A DNA stretch of 64,000 bases from Chrysomallon squamiferum (Eukaryota > Mollusca > Gastropoda > Neomphalida > Peltospiridae). The stretch covers positions 2,391,140 to 2,455,139 of the forward strand of contig CM022669.1 in NCBI GenBank assembly GCA_012295275.1. Reading direction: 5' to 3'. The notes under the pieces are model-generated. The model had not been told where the DNA came from, made no database searches, and saw only the letters and a list, made by a program, of their open reading frames with translations. Below, piece after piece: positions 1 through 36,142 of the stretch (position 1 is its first letter; every line of letters begins with the position of its first letter). Position numbers and translations under genes: made by a program.

Positions 1-33
1 ATCAGTGGTTTATATTAAAATGTTTTATTTCAG

Positions 34-1718
34 CCATCGTCAAGTATTGAAACAAGAGCACTGACCCGTCTGGCTGAGTGCAGCATCATTCAGGAGAAAG
101 TGAAGATGTTTCGCAGTTCTCACAGTGACTGGAAGTCTCTGGCAGCCTATCTGGTAATGAAACAGAGTGGACGTAGATACAAGAAGAAAAAGAATCGTGA
201 TAAAAAAAGTTCTCATGCTGAAACCACTAACATCAAAACGAGACACATAATGACAGACACATATTTGCAAGAAAAACTTGACAAAAATAAAATGTCTTCA
301 AACTGTACAGAAAACAGTGAGTTGTTCTGTGATAGAGAAACAGAAATTGAGGAACTGGTAGGGGATGGCTGTGTTGTACCTGAGGAATCTGTGATTAACA
401 TATCTAAGAAAGATATGGTATCTGTAGAAAATAAAAAAGATAAGATGAATTCCAATAAATTAGCTTCCTTAACAAACCGTCTTCTTAAGTTTTTCCCTGA
501 TAAAACTGAGGATTCAGATAGTTCAGACTGTGAAGCTAACACAATCTCTGTGCATCCTAAAAACAAACCTGCAGACACAGCCATTGAAAACTTAAACAAG
601 GACACAGTTTCTGAACAGTCACAAATCATTGTCACTGACAGTGTGGACTGTAAAACCAATGATCAGTTATCTAGTGGGAAAATTTCCACACAGATGAGCA
701 ACAGTGGAAATAAGGATTATATAAATCAACATAACATGGAAAGAAAGAAAATAGCTGAATCGTCAGAAAAAATTGAAAATACTGAAAGTTTGTGTTCCGA
801 AAGTGAAGATGAAGAAACAAGTGAACATTCAGCTTCTGAAGTATCTGAGTATTTAAATGCAGAAAAGAATCAAAATACAAATTCTTTGGCTGAAGTAAAA
901 AGACAGAAGGGTAACAGACGTACATATGGAAATAAAAATGAGCTTGCAGATACTAAAAGCAATAAGATGACACAACTGTCATATAAAGATGAAACAAACC
1001 AAGATGGGAAAGTCAAGTTGACAGAAAATAAAACAGATATAGTGAGCAGTGCTGAAATTGAAGAATCTGAAATGAGCAGTGAGATGTCTGAACAGAGTGA
1101 AGAAGAAGAAGACATGTCAGAATTATGTGTTAGAAAACAACAGATGAAAAACAAAGCATCAGAGAACGAGGCCAAACCTTGGTCAGTAGACACTGTCAGT
1201 AAAGAAATGGTTATTAAGAAATTAAATTTGGAAACATTTAGCAGCAGTGCAGAAGGTGATATTCTAGACATTGATGAGACTCCGCCAGACTTTTTAATAA
1301 GTACAGAAGAAGTTTCTCATGCAAAAAAAAGGAAGAAAGATCCTTTTTTTGAATGCAGTGATGATGAGGAAGATGACAATGATGTAAACAAATCAGTTGT
1401 CACAGAAATAAGTGGTGAAGTAGATGACAATGACCTTTCTCATCTCCAACATCTTCAGAAGGCAAGACATGCATTTAAGTCTGACTTTGTGGATAAACTT
1501 GGAAGTAAGGGTTACAGGAGATATGACTGGTCTAAAAATAAGATGATGCAGGGTGACAGAATGTCCACACATAGGAAGTCTGGTAGCATTGCTCGAGGTG
1601 GTAAACGATATGAGAACCAAAATAATAAAAATTATAAAGGCAGTGAAAGGGGATTCTCAGACAGAGATGAAGACAACACTGCAAAGCCATGGGGAAAACA
1701 AAAGACCTTTCATAAAGG
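34..1718 (+). CDS. SRFBP1: SRFBP1-like, first exon in window
   Basis: This exon runs from the acceptor at 32-33 to donor GTCAGT at 1719. It encodes the helical basic N-terminal region and the long acidic Ser/Glu-rich linker, with runs such as [13 protein letters not shown] and [11 protein letters not shown]. It ends in phase 2 within a glycine codon completed by the next exon. The open frame reads on into the TG repeat, but that part is intronic. Confidence 0.85.
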
Positions 1719-1724
1719 GTCAGT

Positions 1725-1760
<36 letters not shown>

Positions 1761-2338
1761 TCTGTCTATATATACACATACACAGAATATATATATATGT
1801 ATGTGTGTATTTTCATAGTAATAATACATTTGGTTCACTCATAATTTGTTTTAAATATTACTTTACAAGTTAATATTCATTTCTTACAGAGGACATGACT
1901 ACAGCCAATCCTATGAATTGAAGACAGGTGTTAACAAAGGTCAAAGAGGTAGATTTCTATTAGAATATACATTTTCTTTAATAATTACCATATGTCACTT
2001 CACATTCAGTAAATAATAAATATGCAGATAATTTAATATTGATTTTTCTTAGATTAAATCTTTTTATAGTAATGGATACATTTTTTTAACATTTACAAAC
2101 TTTAACCATAACTGTGTTTCAGATTAAAAAAAAATATTCATGATTAAATATAATCATTATTTTAAAAACAGAAAGGAGATGTTAATTAACTCATTTATTT
2201 TGTTTTGTTTTTCTGACAGAGTTCTCTAAACAGTCTAATAATGAAGTTCTCCATCCATCTTGGGAAGCCAGCAAGAAACGCAAACAGCAGGTTTCTATTC
2301 ATGCATACCAAGGCAAAAAGATCAAATTTGATGACTGA
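34..2338 (+). CDS. SRFBP1: SRFBP1/BUD22-family nuclear protein, 3' part (three exons)
   Basis: The spliced model joins 34-1718, 1890-1948 and 2220-2338 (620 residues plus stop). The 5' exons lie outside the window and position 34 follows a TTTCAG acceptor. Seen: the N-terminal part in the window reads [17 protein letters not shown] and [20 protein letters not shown] long acidic, Ser/Glu/Lys-rich low-complexity middle follows, then a conserved basic end with [12 protein letters not shown] and [10 protein letters not shown] just before the stop. That end is the hallmark of serum response factor-binding protein 1 and the BUD22 domain. Known of the family: Bud22 in yeast acts in small-subunit rRNA processing, and vertebrate SRFBP1 binds SRF. 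A nuclear or nucleolar role is inferred. A (TG)n tract lies directly downstream of the first donor. Naming is confident from the C-terminus; orthology beyond that was not tested. Confidence 0.85.
1890..1948 (+). CDS. SRFBP1: SRFBP1-like, penultimate exon
   Basis: A 59-base exon between TTCTTACAG and GTAGAT. It encodes [19 protein letters not shown] and ends in phase 1. It restores the frame between the long exon and the conserved last exon. Confidence 0.75.
2220..2338 (+). CDS. SRFBP1: SRFBP1-like, last exon with BUD22 C-terminal signature
   Basis: The acceptor is TTTCTGACAG. The exon encodes [19 protein letters not shown] followed by [10 protein letters not shown] and TGA at 2336-2338, the strongly conserved end of SRFBP1/BUD22 proteins. 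Confidence 0.88.
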
Positions 2339-2538
2339 GTACTGATTACAGACACAGGATAATAGTGTTGATGATTTTCAAACATTGCTATCTTCACTTT
2401 GCATCAGATGGTCTAAGTCAAAGGATAGAATGGTGTCAGAGAATCAAAGGGTTGTTGGGTCAATTCTTCCTGGTGTCATGTATCCTGTTCAAAAATGAAC
2501 ATGGTACATTCATGCATTCCTGTCCAAAGGAAATTTTA

Positions 2539-2544
2539 AATAAA
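2539..2544 (+). terminator. Candidate poly(A) signal of the SRFBP1-like gene
   Basis: An AATAAA hexamer about 200 bases after the stop. A typical metazoan position, but cleavage was not observed. Confidence 0.45.
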
Positions 2545-3641
2545 AGGTTTCATGCTCAGGGTTTTCAAATTGTTTCTGATTAGAGGGGTTTAGGTCGAAA
2601 TAGCTGGGACCCTAACCTTTTTATTACATCAAACATCTAACAGAAACAGTAGGGAGTCTGTGAGATGTTTATTTTATTACTGGTGTGCATTTTAGCATTT
2701 GGGTTATCTTCAGTATATATTTTTTGCAGACAGTTCTACAATCTGTTTCACTTGAAATTCACAAATTAAACGTAAACAGAAAACAGGAGAACAAATTAAT
2801 AAATTTACAAAAAAAAAATCCAGTGAATTTTAAAAGTATTTATTTGCTAAAAATATTAATGAAATGTAAGTGAGAGTAATGGAGTTTTAATAAACCTGGT
2901 ATTGGTAAGTAGGCGTTACTGTTACTTGATCAGATTACTTAAAATCATGTGATGTCCAATATCAATGTAGCTTATATACTTTGTGATGTATCTACACAGT
3001 AGATTTTACCTATTTTAGCTAGGATTTAAAAAAAAAAAAAAAAATTACATTATGGTGTTTTATCAAATAAGATCCTTGTTTTTAATATATTTGGATCAGT
3101 TGTAAGAAATTTGAATTTGTCCCCTGGAGCAACTGGTATAACAGAATTTGAAATAAAAAATTATGCTATCAATAGATCTACACAGACATCACATATACAA
3201 TAAACATTGCAGTCAGCTAGTACAAACACGCATGCACACACATACATATAACATATATACACGTACATAAATAATTCATATATAAACACATAAAAGCATT
3301 TATGCATGAATATACCTATCTACCTACATACATACATACATACATATATTTATATATATATATACGTGCATTTTCTTTGTACACAATACAAACAAATGTA
3401 TAAACACACACATTCATTTGGATTCTCTTTTCATATTTCTCTATCACTTTGTAATTTGTAAGAAGACAGGTACAAAGTTTTATGTATAAAGTGAAGTAGC
3501 ACGTATCGTGTAACTTATTGCCATTCTTCACGTGTTTGTGAATAAATACACTTCTCTTTATTAACAGCAAGACACAACCTGTATATTGTAATATATACAT
3601 ATACATACATACATACATACATACATACATTACATACATAC

Positions 3642-3674
<33 letters not shown>

Positions 3675-4057
3675 TATATATATATACATGAAGATTCACA
3701 TACGTAAATAACCAATCTTCACATAAATGTACGCCAGAAACAGTATTTTGTGTACAGAATAATTAACTGTTCATTAATTTCAAAACTGTGAAAGTGAAAA
3801 ATATACTTTTTCCAAGTGTAACTAAAGACGTTTGTTTTTGGTTTACAATGACCGTGCTTCATCTCTAAGACCTTTGAACCAGGGATATGCATACATTACT
3901 GGGTGTAGATGAATACCTGTGCCTGGCGTACCGATGTTACGGCTAGTATATATCTTACTATGGGGAATTATTTTGGGGGCGTGTTTGTATATTATAAAGT
4001 TTAAATACTGACTCGGTATTGTCATAACAGCGACTAGAAACTGAAGAGTGAAATTAA

Positions 4058-4066
4058 ATGAAGTAA
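4058..4066 (+). promoter_or_regulatory. Minimal upstream ORF before gene A
   Basis: ATG AAG TAA lies 15 bases upstream of the gene A start codon. If the transcript begins upstream of it, this could reduce initiation at 4081. Sequence observation only. Confidence 0.35.
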
Positions 4067-4080
4067 CTTTTGTCGTAAAC

Positions 4081-26789
<22,709 letters not shown>

Positions 26790-27024
26790 TAATATTTTGA
26801 ATTTTAATATAACCTCTATTATTGACATATAATAGTTTCTATTATAAAATAATACTCATTTTTTATATCGTGGAATTTCTTGAATTAGTACTCTTTGTTC
26901 CCAGTTTTGTTAATAAATTTTTACTTTGATTTAATTAAAATACAGCAACGGACACCTGAGAAGAAACCAGTTTGTGTCTTCATTATCTGTTATTTGTAAA
27001 CATTATGTAACTGAAATATGTGAC

Positions 27025-27030
27025 AATAAA
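27025..27030 (+). terminator. Candidate poly(A) signal of gene A
   Basis: AATAAA about 240 bases after the stop; a second hexamer lies at 26912-26917. Use of either is unverified. Confidence 0.5.
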
Positions 27031-27999
27031 TTATATAAGAATGTGTATTATAATGTTTTATTTGTATTTCGTCAGAATACCATCTACAACAAATTATTAA
27101 TAAAAAAAAATAATGAAAGAAAGAAATTAATGAATTAATAACAAAAACAAAATAGTACCACATATTCTAGCATAGCAACATAGGGTAACGTCATGTAACA
27201 TATAATAAAAGTGTAACAAAATGTAACATAACCTAACTTAAAAATAACATGAAATATTATAAAATTAAAATATACGTTAGTCTCTCCCTGTGTCTCCTTG
27301 TTCTGTCTATCGATACGTCTGTCAGTTGATCTGTCTGTCTCTCTGTACCGCAGATAATGTATCCGCGTGTTTCAAAGTTAGCTTTGTTTCGATATCAATA
27401 ATTAGGAGAGTTGTTAATATCTAACATTACTTTAATAAAATAAAAGTAATAATAATAATAAATAACAACAACAACAACAATAATAACAGTAGTAGTAATA
27501 ATAATAATAATAATAGTAAGTAAATATATAAATAAATAAATAAATAAATTAATAAATAAAATGAAATAAACACTAAAATAAAAATTGAATTTCAAATTAA
27601 AATTAGTTTAGTGTAAAGCACGGACTGAATACATTTTCTACCGGTTTTTTCGCCCTGAAACGTTGTGTAATATGACATACCATCGTTGGCGATAAGCTTT
27701 TTTCTTCAAGAATCGTGTTTATCCACACACATTCAGTCACACACATAGCACAAATATGCACACATACACAGATATTTTACGTTCTTTGATAGATCAGTGA
27801 TTGGGAATCTGCGGTAACAGAAAATTGTCTAATGGACAAATCAAGCAGGATTAATCTTTAGATCCAAAACAATCGTAGATAAACATCAACAACAAAAACA
27901 AACAAAATTAAACTTGAAGTATTAAGTATCATTTTATTATAACTTGTCAATAGTCTTTCCTAACAATAAAGTATGTTTACATTTTACTATTTATTTAAT

Positions 28000-28306
<307 letters not shown>

Positions 28307-28711
28307 ATTCATTCTGCACTTAAATCAACGCAAAGTTTTATTTCTCAGTTTGATATGCGGATATAGGGCTGGAGATGCGGTCAACAGTTTTAAAAAAATT
28401 TATGTCAGTTCCTGAATAACTAAAGAAATTGCTTTGCTATGACGAATCGTTTTTTTTTCTGTTTTTTTTTCCGTTTATTATTCGTGTATCTGCAGACATA
28501 AATACACCTTCATGCTTGGTCGAATTCAGCAAACACAGTTGGCCAAGTGTGTCGAGTCCTACCCGACACAATAAAAACGACGCCAGCCTCGAAGTACCTG
28601 CGCGGTCGGGGTGGTTAGGCTCATACGTTACTGTTCCGTTCACTAGAGTATCCTGCACCAGACAAACTTCTTTCACATACACAACTACTACGACGTTATA
28701 TTTCAGACCTA

Positions 28712-28720
28712 ATGGAATGA
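28712..28720 (+). promoter_or_regulatory. Minimal uORF overlapping the gene B start codon
   Basis: ATG GAA TGA, whose stop overlaps the ATG at 28717 in another frame. A leaky-scanning or reinitiation arrangement is possible. Observation only. Confidence 0.35.
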
Positions 28721-28801
28721 AGATGACGATGAGGGTGATACTCAGTTTAACACTGCTGTCTCTCTGCAGATATATTCACAGTCAGAATGAAAAGCCTCCA
28801 A
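28717..28801 (+). CDS. Gene B exon 1: signal peptide
   Basis: Encodes [19 protein letters not shown] then [10 protein letters not shown], with cleavage likely near IHS. Ends in phase 1 at GTAAGT, like gene A exon 1. Confidence 0.82.
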
Positions 28802-29446
28802 GTAAGTCTCTTTCTTACTACTGGTTTATTTACTTTTTCGTAATTTGGAATGTTGTGTGCATAAATGTGAGTGCTTTAGGTCAAGGGTGAATATCACTCC
28901 TACCAGAATCTTTTATGTTTTTACTTACCGTGTAAGAGGAATAATTATAGGCTCGATCATCACGAAAATTGGGGTAGTTTATTATGAAAAGGTTATTTTG
29001 ATGTTTCATAAATAAAATATCATTTGGCAGGTGTTCTTTTTTTTTTTTGGAGGTTTTTTGATGGTTATTTTCATTTAGTTTTTTTTAGATACTTTATCAG
29101 AAAGTTATTCTTTTTTTCATTCTTTCTCTTGTTTAACACTCTATCTTTCTTATTCTTCTAGAAAATAAAAATTAAACAGTAAAAACATACTATATTATTA
29201 GACTGCTTCCGTGTTATATGTATTACGCTTGTACTGCTAACTGATTGCCGTGATCTCAACTGCCAGCTAAATCTTTTGAACCGGATCAATAGAGAATAAT
29301 ACCCGAGCGCAGTTTTATTACAAACGTAGCCACAGCCAGGCATACCTAATTATTAATTAAACTGAAACTGAAGAGACATTGTCATATATATATATATATA
29401 TATACACACATAGATATAAAAGAACAACAAAAAAACAAACACGAAC

Positions 29447-29534
<88 letters not shown>

Positions 29535-31606
29535 GTAGTTATGAATGTTGGTACCTGTGTGTCAAAACATTATAACAGATGATTATAAACATCTAAAAAA
29601 ATACTTTGCTTCATCTTTATCTTTTGTTTCCTTGTTAATTTTAATATTTTCCGGGTTTAATTTTGATACATCCCATCAAAAATCAGTGAAAATTATAAAA
29701 CACCATCGTTCTGTAGTATCTAATATTAAAATATTTGAAATTGCATTTGGTATTTTCATTTTTGCTGTAGTTTAGCATATATATTCATTAACATAGATCA
29801 ACATTTTTAAAAGACAATAACTTAATATTATACCATATTAATTAACGCAGTAAATATTCTTTACACATTTTCTTCAGTATGATATTAAAATCTTAAGATT
29901 ATCTTTACACTAGCGTTTGTATGGTGCAATAAACATTTTTTTTTTTTTTACAACTTTCCAAACGGAATAATTTTATTTTTCTGTGTCCATTACGATAATT
30001 AATAGCATTTGAGAAAACAAACATTAACAAAAACAATAGCAATAAGGCGCCCTCCCCCCTAACCTTGAATTTCTCAGATCCAAACAAGGTAACATTCTGT
30101 ATGAAAATATGATCAGTATACAAGGCTAATTTGGAATGATTAAAGATCACTCGAAGATGTTACGAGGTTCTGTGTTTGTTTAGCGTATGTCAAAATCTAT
30201 CTCAGTGGACAATGCAAAAATAAAAGATATCGGTATTAAAACTTCGGATAACTGAGAGATATTACATCACACAAAGGCGATTATAATTAATTACTAGTGG
30301 CAGTTTGTTTGTTGAATAAATGATGTTATTTAAATACTTGTAGGTCGAAATGAAAAATGTAATTTATTGGTTATTTCATTAATAATACATAAACGTTACG
30401 ATATCATATATATCTTGAGAAATCTTATCTTTTTCTTTTTTCTTTAATTTGTCAAATTATAATCAAGGAATTAACCTATTAAGGAATTATTTATTACGAC
30501 ATTCATATTCGAATATACTCGTCCACACGCGACTATGCACATACATACACACAAACATACATGCCATACATACATATACGCACACATATATATACATATA
30601 TATAAACACATATACACATGCAAAATTTTAATACATAGATAAACACACACACACATACATATATACATACATACAAACATATATACATACACACATAAAT
30701 ACATACATACATACATATATACATATACATATATAGATGTATTAAAAACAATATCAATAGAGAATATATTTTTTTAAATCAGTAGTTTACATAAACATGT
30801 TTGTCTTCTTACATAACATAACTACAACTCCAATAACATGAAAATAACAACGACTTTGACAGCAACATAACATCTGCGGTACTCAGACTTATAAAACTGC
30901 TGCTTTGTTTCATGCATAACTACGCTGTTCGTTTCAACCAGTAATTAAAATCATACAGTAAAAATGTTCACCTGTTATTGTTTAAACTCTGGATTCGCTT
31001 ATTCTGTTATGAGAGATACAGATAAGACCGGTAAGCTTTCATACACAAATTAAGAGTTGGAATTAAACCACTGCCTATTCTATTTAAGCAAGATAATGTT
31101 GTTTTGTTGATGTTTTTGTTTTTTACTCTTTATTTTTTACTGAATACAAAAAACTTTTGCAATAACAGCTAAAACAGTACGCTGTTTATCTATTTCTTTT
31201 ATATTTTTACTCAGACACATAGCTTCAGGTTTATTCAAAGGGAAATTGTTGTTCTTTTTTTTTTTATTGATCAAAACGCCAAAGGACAAGCGGACAATAC
31301 AACGCTAAGTACTGTTTTAGTAAAAAGATGTGAATATTTGTATTTCACGTATATCTCTCATCGGTAACGACAATACATTTTTTTGTTTATCGCAGTTCGC
31401 AGCTAACAGAAAGTGTAAATTTTGAAATGATTCTCATTTCTCTCTTAATCTGCATCCATCACTGTGTTTCCGATTTCTTTCGATACCTTTAATGCACAAA
31501 ATAAATTGTATACTTACAAACAAATGTACATAACAGACAAACATGTATGCAGACACACATACACCTACACACACAGACTATGTCTTACTCAGTCATTCTC
31601 ACTCTC

Positions 31607-31654
<48 letters not shown>

Positions 31655-34062
31655 TGTATACACAAACAATGAAGTCTAGATCTTTAGGTATTAAATATAT
31701 AACCTCTGATAATTCTGTATCAAACTGTTAAGTAACGACAATGGAGATACTACGATAATCACCATGAATGATTACAAAACTCAAATTGCGCTGTTGTTGT
31801 ATTAATGTATCAGGGGCAGACAGAACATTCTACAAAAACGAGCTTATAAATATAAAATACGTTTGTTTATTTAAAAACAAGCTAAACTGCAAGTCGTCGA
31901 ACGGCAGCTCTCGATTTGTTTACGTTGTTGCTATTGTAGGTTTAATGTTGAATTCAGTTAAGTAAATATGCGGACTCAATACTATTCTTTTTTTTAATAT
32001 AGTTTTATTTATTCATTCTTTCGGACCCAGAAAGCAGTTCCTGGTAACAGTCACAATGGTTAATAGTATTTGCTTTCAAATACGTATTCAGTATATTTAT
32101 CCTTTGTTTAATATCCCATTTATACACTGATCGCATATTCAGTAGATGTAACAAAAAACAACATATCTATTTACAAACTCCTATACATGTTTATACGTCC
32201 AAAACACCTGCATATAGACAAACCAGTCCACAGATAAACACTTGTACATCCAGAAGTACTTGTACATTTTAAAAACACACGTGGGGTCTATGTAGACAAA
32301 TACATGTGCACAGACAACACACGTACATAGATAAATACATGTACATAGGCAAACACATATTTGTATATTTATAAATACAGATAGGGTCTATTTAGACTAA
32401 TACATATGCGTAGACAAATACAGATAGATAAAGGCTGTACACTGACAGACAGTTGTATAGAAAAAAAAACATATAGACAAAACCGTGTATATAGACAACA
32501 CTTGCATATAGGCAACCAGTTGTATATAAACAATCATTAATAACACAGAACTATACCTGTACATAGCCTAACATATTACAGAACGTGACGCACGAGATAT
32601 TCAATAAACTAATTAAGAAATAAGAAAGAATGAAACCAATCTTCTTTATATGTCTGCAATTTTCTTGACAGCTGTGTTCATAATATCACATGACACAATC
32701 AAGTCTAAAAGAATGACCAAATTAAGACGTGTTCTTAAGATTTTCCCAGTGAAGCTAAGCACACTATACAATGTTATGAACTTTTCTACACATCACTGAA
32801 TATACATATAGGATAAGCATGTGTTGTTCGTGTGTCATGCTTTTTCTATTTTATTACTCTCGGCGCTGGGAACTCAGCTGTGTGGAAACTGTTTCAGGTC
32901 AATGATTACATGGGATCTGCTTATATGACTGTATGTGCGTGTGTGTATATATATAAATAGATATACACACATACACGTAGCTATACACATAATCTATATG
33001 CACAGATACAAGCGTAAACAATTCACATGTACATTAAGAAATGACATTTAGACGAGTCCAGCTATTTATTAGTAGTGTATAATTCGTTGAAATAATCATC
33101 TATCTACATAAACCAACAAATAAACAAATAAATAACTAAAGAAAGAAAGAAAGAAAGAAAGAAAAATAAATAAGTAAAAATAAATAAAACTCTCAGTTCT
33201 TTCTTGGGACAGACACATCTGGTTTATTTTTCCCGTTCTCGATCTATCCTTGCTCTTGTTTCGGTTCGATGCAGCTTCTGTTCTCCTGTTTCCATTATGA
33301 TATGCGTTCAGCTCTCTCAGTCACAAAAATATTTGTTGTGAAATTCGACGAACCTTGAAATCTGAATCGTTTGTGTAAGTTTCATGATTTGCGGTCGGTA
33401 CAGATCCGCGATGTCACCGTCAGTCTCCTGCGTGTACTTACAGGTAGAACTAAAGAAAAGTATTCAAGCAATGTAGGCTGCTGCATTCGGAATGAAAGAC
33501 ACACTTTTATTTAAATCAGTGGATCCACAAAATCTGTTACAGCGCACAGATGTTTTAACACTTTATTATTTATTTACTTAGTTAGTTTTGTGTTTGTTTG
33601 CTTTTATATATACATAAAACTTTGGCTAGGAATTATTAGCTAAATGGAAATATAACAATTTAAAAACACTAGTCTGTATAGGTAAATGGTTTAGGAATTC
33701 TAAATAAATGTTATTAATAATAATATAAAGCTGTATGTGTGGGTATGCATGTGGGTTGTATATTTTTGTTGGTGTTCGTGTATGTGTGTGTTAGTGTGTG
33801 TTGTGTGTACGTGAGTGGGTATGTATGTGTGTTAGTGTTTGTGTATGTGTGAATTATGTATATATGTATATTAGTATTTGTGTATATGTGTGTATATGTC
33901 TGTTAGTGTGTGCGTCTGTGTATGCGTTTATATATGTGTTGTATGTGCGAGTGGGTGAGTGGGTACGTGCATGTGAGTGTTAGTGTGTGTGTGTGTGTGT
34001 GTGAATATGTATGGTATGTGCATGTGAGTGTTAGTGTGTGTGTGTGTGTGTGTGTGTGAGTG

Positions 34063-34103
<41 letters not shown>

Positions 34104-34216
34104 ATGTATGGTATGTGTATATGCATATATAATTTGTTAGAGTGTGTGTATATGTGTGTTTTACTGGGTGTGTGTGTGTATATATGAGTGTTAGTATGTG
34201 TATGTGTGTATGTGTG

Positions 34217-34255
<39 letters not shown>

Positions 34256-36105
34256 TAGCGTGTGCATATTAGTGTGTGTATGTGTATGTATATGTTAGTG
34301 TTTGTATCAGTTATCCACAATTGACCAGTTTCCCTTTCCAGCCACTGCTACATATATAAAAATACATTACCGTTATTTACTAATATAGTCTTTTATTTCA
34401 TTAGTAATATTACTACTGCAACAACTACTATTATTATTACTGCTACTATTACTGCTACCACTAGAACTACTACTATTACTACTACTACTACTACTGATAA
34501 TAATAATAATAGTAAAATGTAAAGAAGGAAAATTGTTATGACAGTTATAGAGGTTTGATCAAGACTTAATTGAAAGTTGGCGCTATCGGCTACTGAACAG
34601 TGACGTAAGTTCGTAGTGCGCGTGACTTGAAGTAACTGTTCTGATAAATATAACGCCGTACATGTCTCCAGGCGCATTACAGGTTTCAGGTAACATGCAG
34701 ACTCATCATTATATGTCCAAGGGTTATACAAGCAAAACAGTGTTTTTTTGTCCTTGGCTAGATTGTAACCTTCACCTTTGTTAAGTCCAGTTTTGCACTG
34801 TCAGCAGAATAACGAAAAAGAAAAACGTAAGGAAGCAAAAGATAAATCTAATAGTTCTGTCAGTACTTTTGTTTAATAAACTGATTTCACTTACATACGC
34901 ACACTCACACACACACAGACATACACAGAGACACAGAGGCAAACACACAAACTCATATGACCATGCACAAATACACACAGACTCTCAGACACACACAGAC
35001 ACTCACAGACAGGAGTGTCTCGATATAAAAAGCATACACATACATACGTTTGTTATTTTCACATAATTCATAGACTTTAGATGTCCTCAGACTCTACTTA
35101 ATGCTTTTCTTATCACAACATTTTGTATAACAACCCTTAACTTTTTTATATATGTGCATGTCACGTAATAGGAAACAAAAGGAGAAACTCGCCAATCGTT
35201 TCATTTATATGATTGTCTGTACAAAGACAAAACAATGCATTAACATTACGCAAATCAATAAGGTGTTATTTATTAATAATTTATTTTTTATGATACTCAG
35301 TTCAGCACTATGTTTTTAAAAGTAGTTTCTCTATGTAGGTGACAGTTAAATATTTCTGTAATTAAGACACGAAACCTGTAATAAGAAAAAGAAAAATGAA
35401 AGAAAAACGTTTTAAAAGCTGTAGGAACGATGACAACAAGCATATCTGAACCGCTGCAAAGAAACAATGTACACATTTCCTTGTTCTTTGAGATGATAAA
35501 TTCCAGCGTCTTGTTCGTCACTTAAAGAAGTATGGAAGTGAGGCCACGTGATATTTATCTGCTAACTAGCTGAAAACTATCATTTTTCATTGACGTTAGG
35601 TCGCGAAAAAAGTATATCCTATTGATGACAAACTCGTGACTTTCTTCTTTTTTTTTCTTCAAATTTAGACTCTTTTCTCCCTTTTTTTTATCATTTTTTT
35701 TTAAGCCTGGATTATTTTACGAAGGTTTTATTTCAAGAGTAAAATGCAATATCATAGTCACGGGTTCCGTTGTCTAGAAATCTAAAGCGCAGTCGTTTCA
35801 GTTAACCGTGACCGTGACCTTTTTTTACTGAGCTTTTTATTTTGTTTTTGCATTCTCAGCAATTAAAATATTATTTTATTTTAGAAAAAGAGATATTAAT
35901 TTAATCAGACAGCCTATTATAAAAAGCATATATTTTATATAATTATGTATACATGTGTGTATGTGTGTGTGTATGGTATGTGTGTTTGTGAATTACATTT
36001 TTTGTTTTGCATCATACAAATAAATAAAATAAATCATAAACATAATTATCATCATAATTATAATTATCATAAGTTTGAGAGAGTTTTAGATACTGAGCTA
36101 ATAAA

Positions 36106-36142
<37 letters not shown>

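Larger units (their letters stand above)
2345..4080. other. Intergenic region between the SRFBP1-like gene and gene A
   Basis: No convincing coding exon on either strand. It holds the likely 3' UTR of the upstream gene, A/T runs, and CATA/TA/CA microsatellites at about 3205-3365 and 3590-3695. The last few hundred bases should hold gene A's promoter and 5' UTR. A TATTATAAAG stretch near 3988 is a weak TATA-like candidate. Confidence 0.6.

Noticed and set aside
28429-28716. In-frame N-terminal extension of gene B exon 1
   Set aside because: The frame is open, but the extension is low-complexity and would bury the signal peptide. ATG 28717 has good context and matches gene A's layout.
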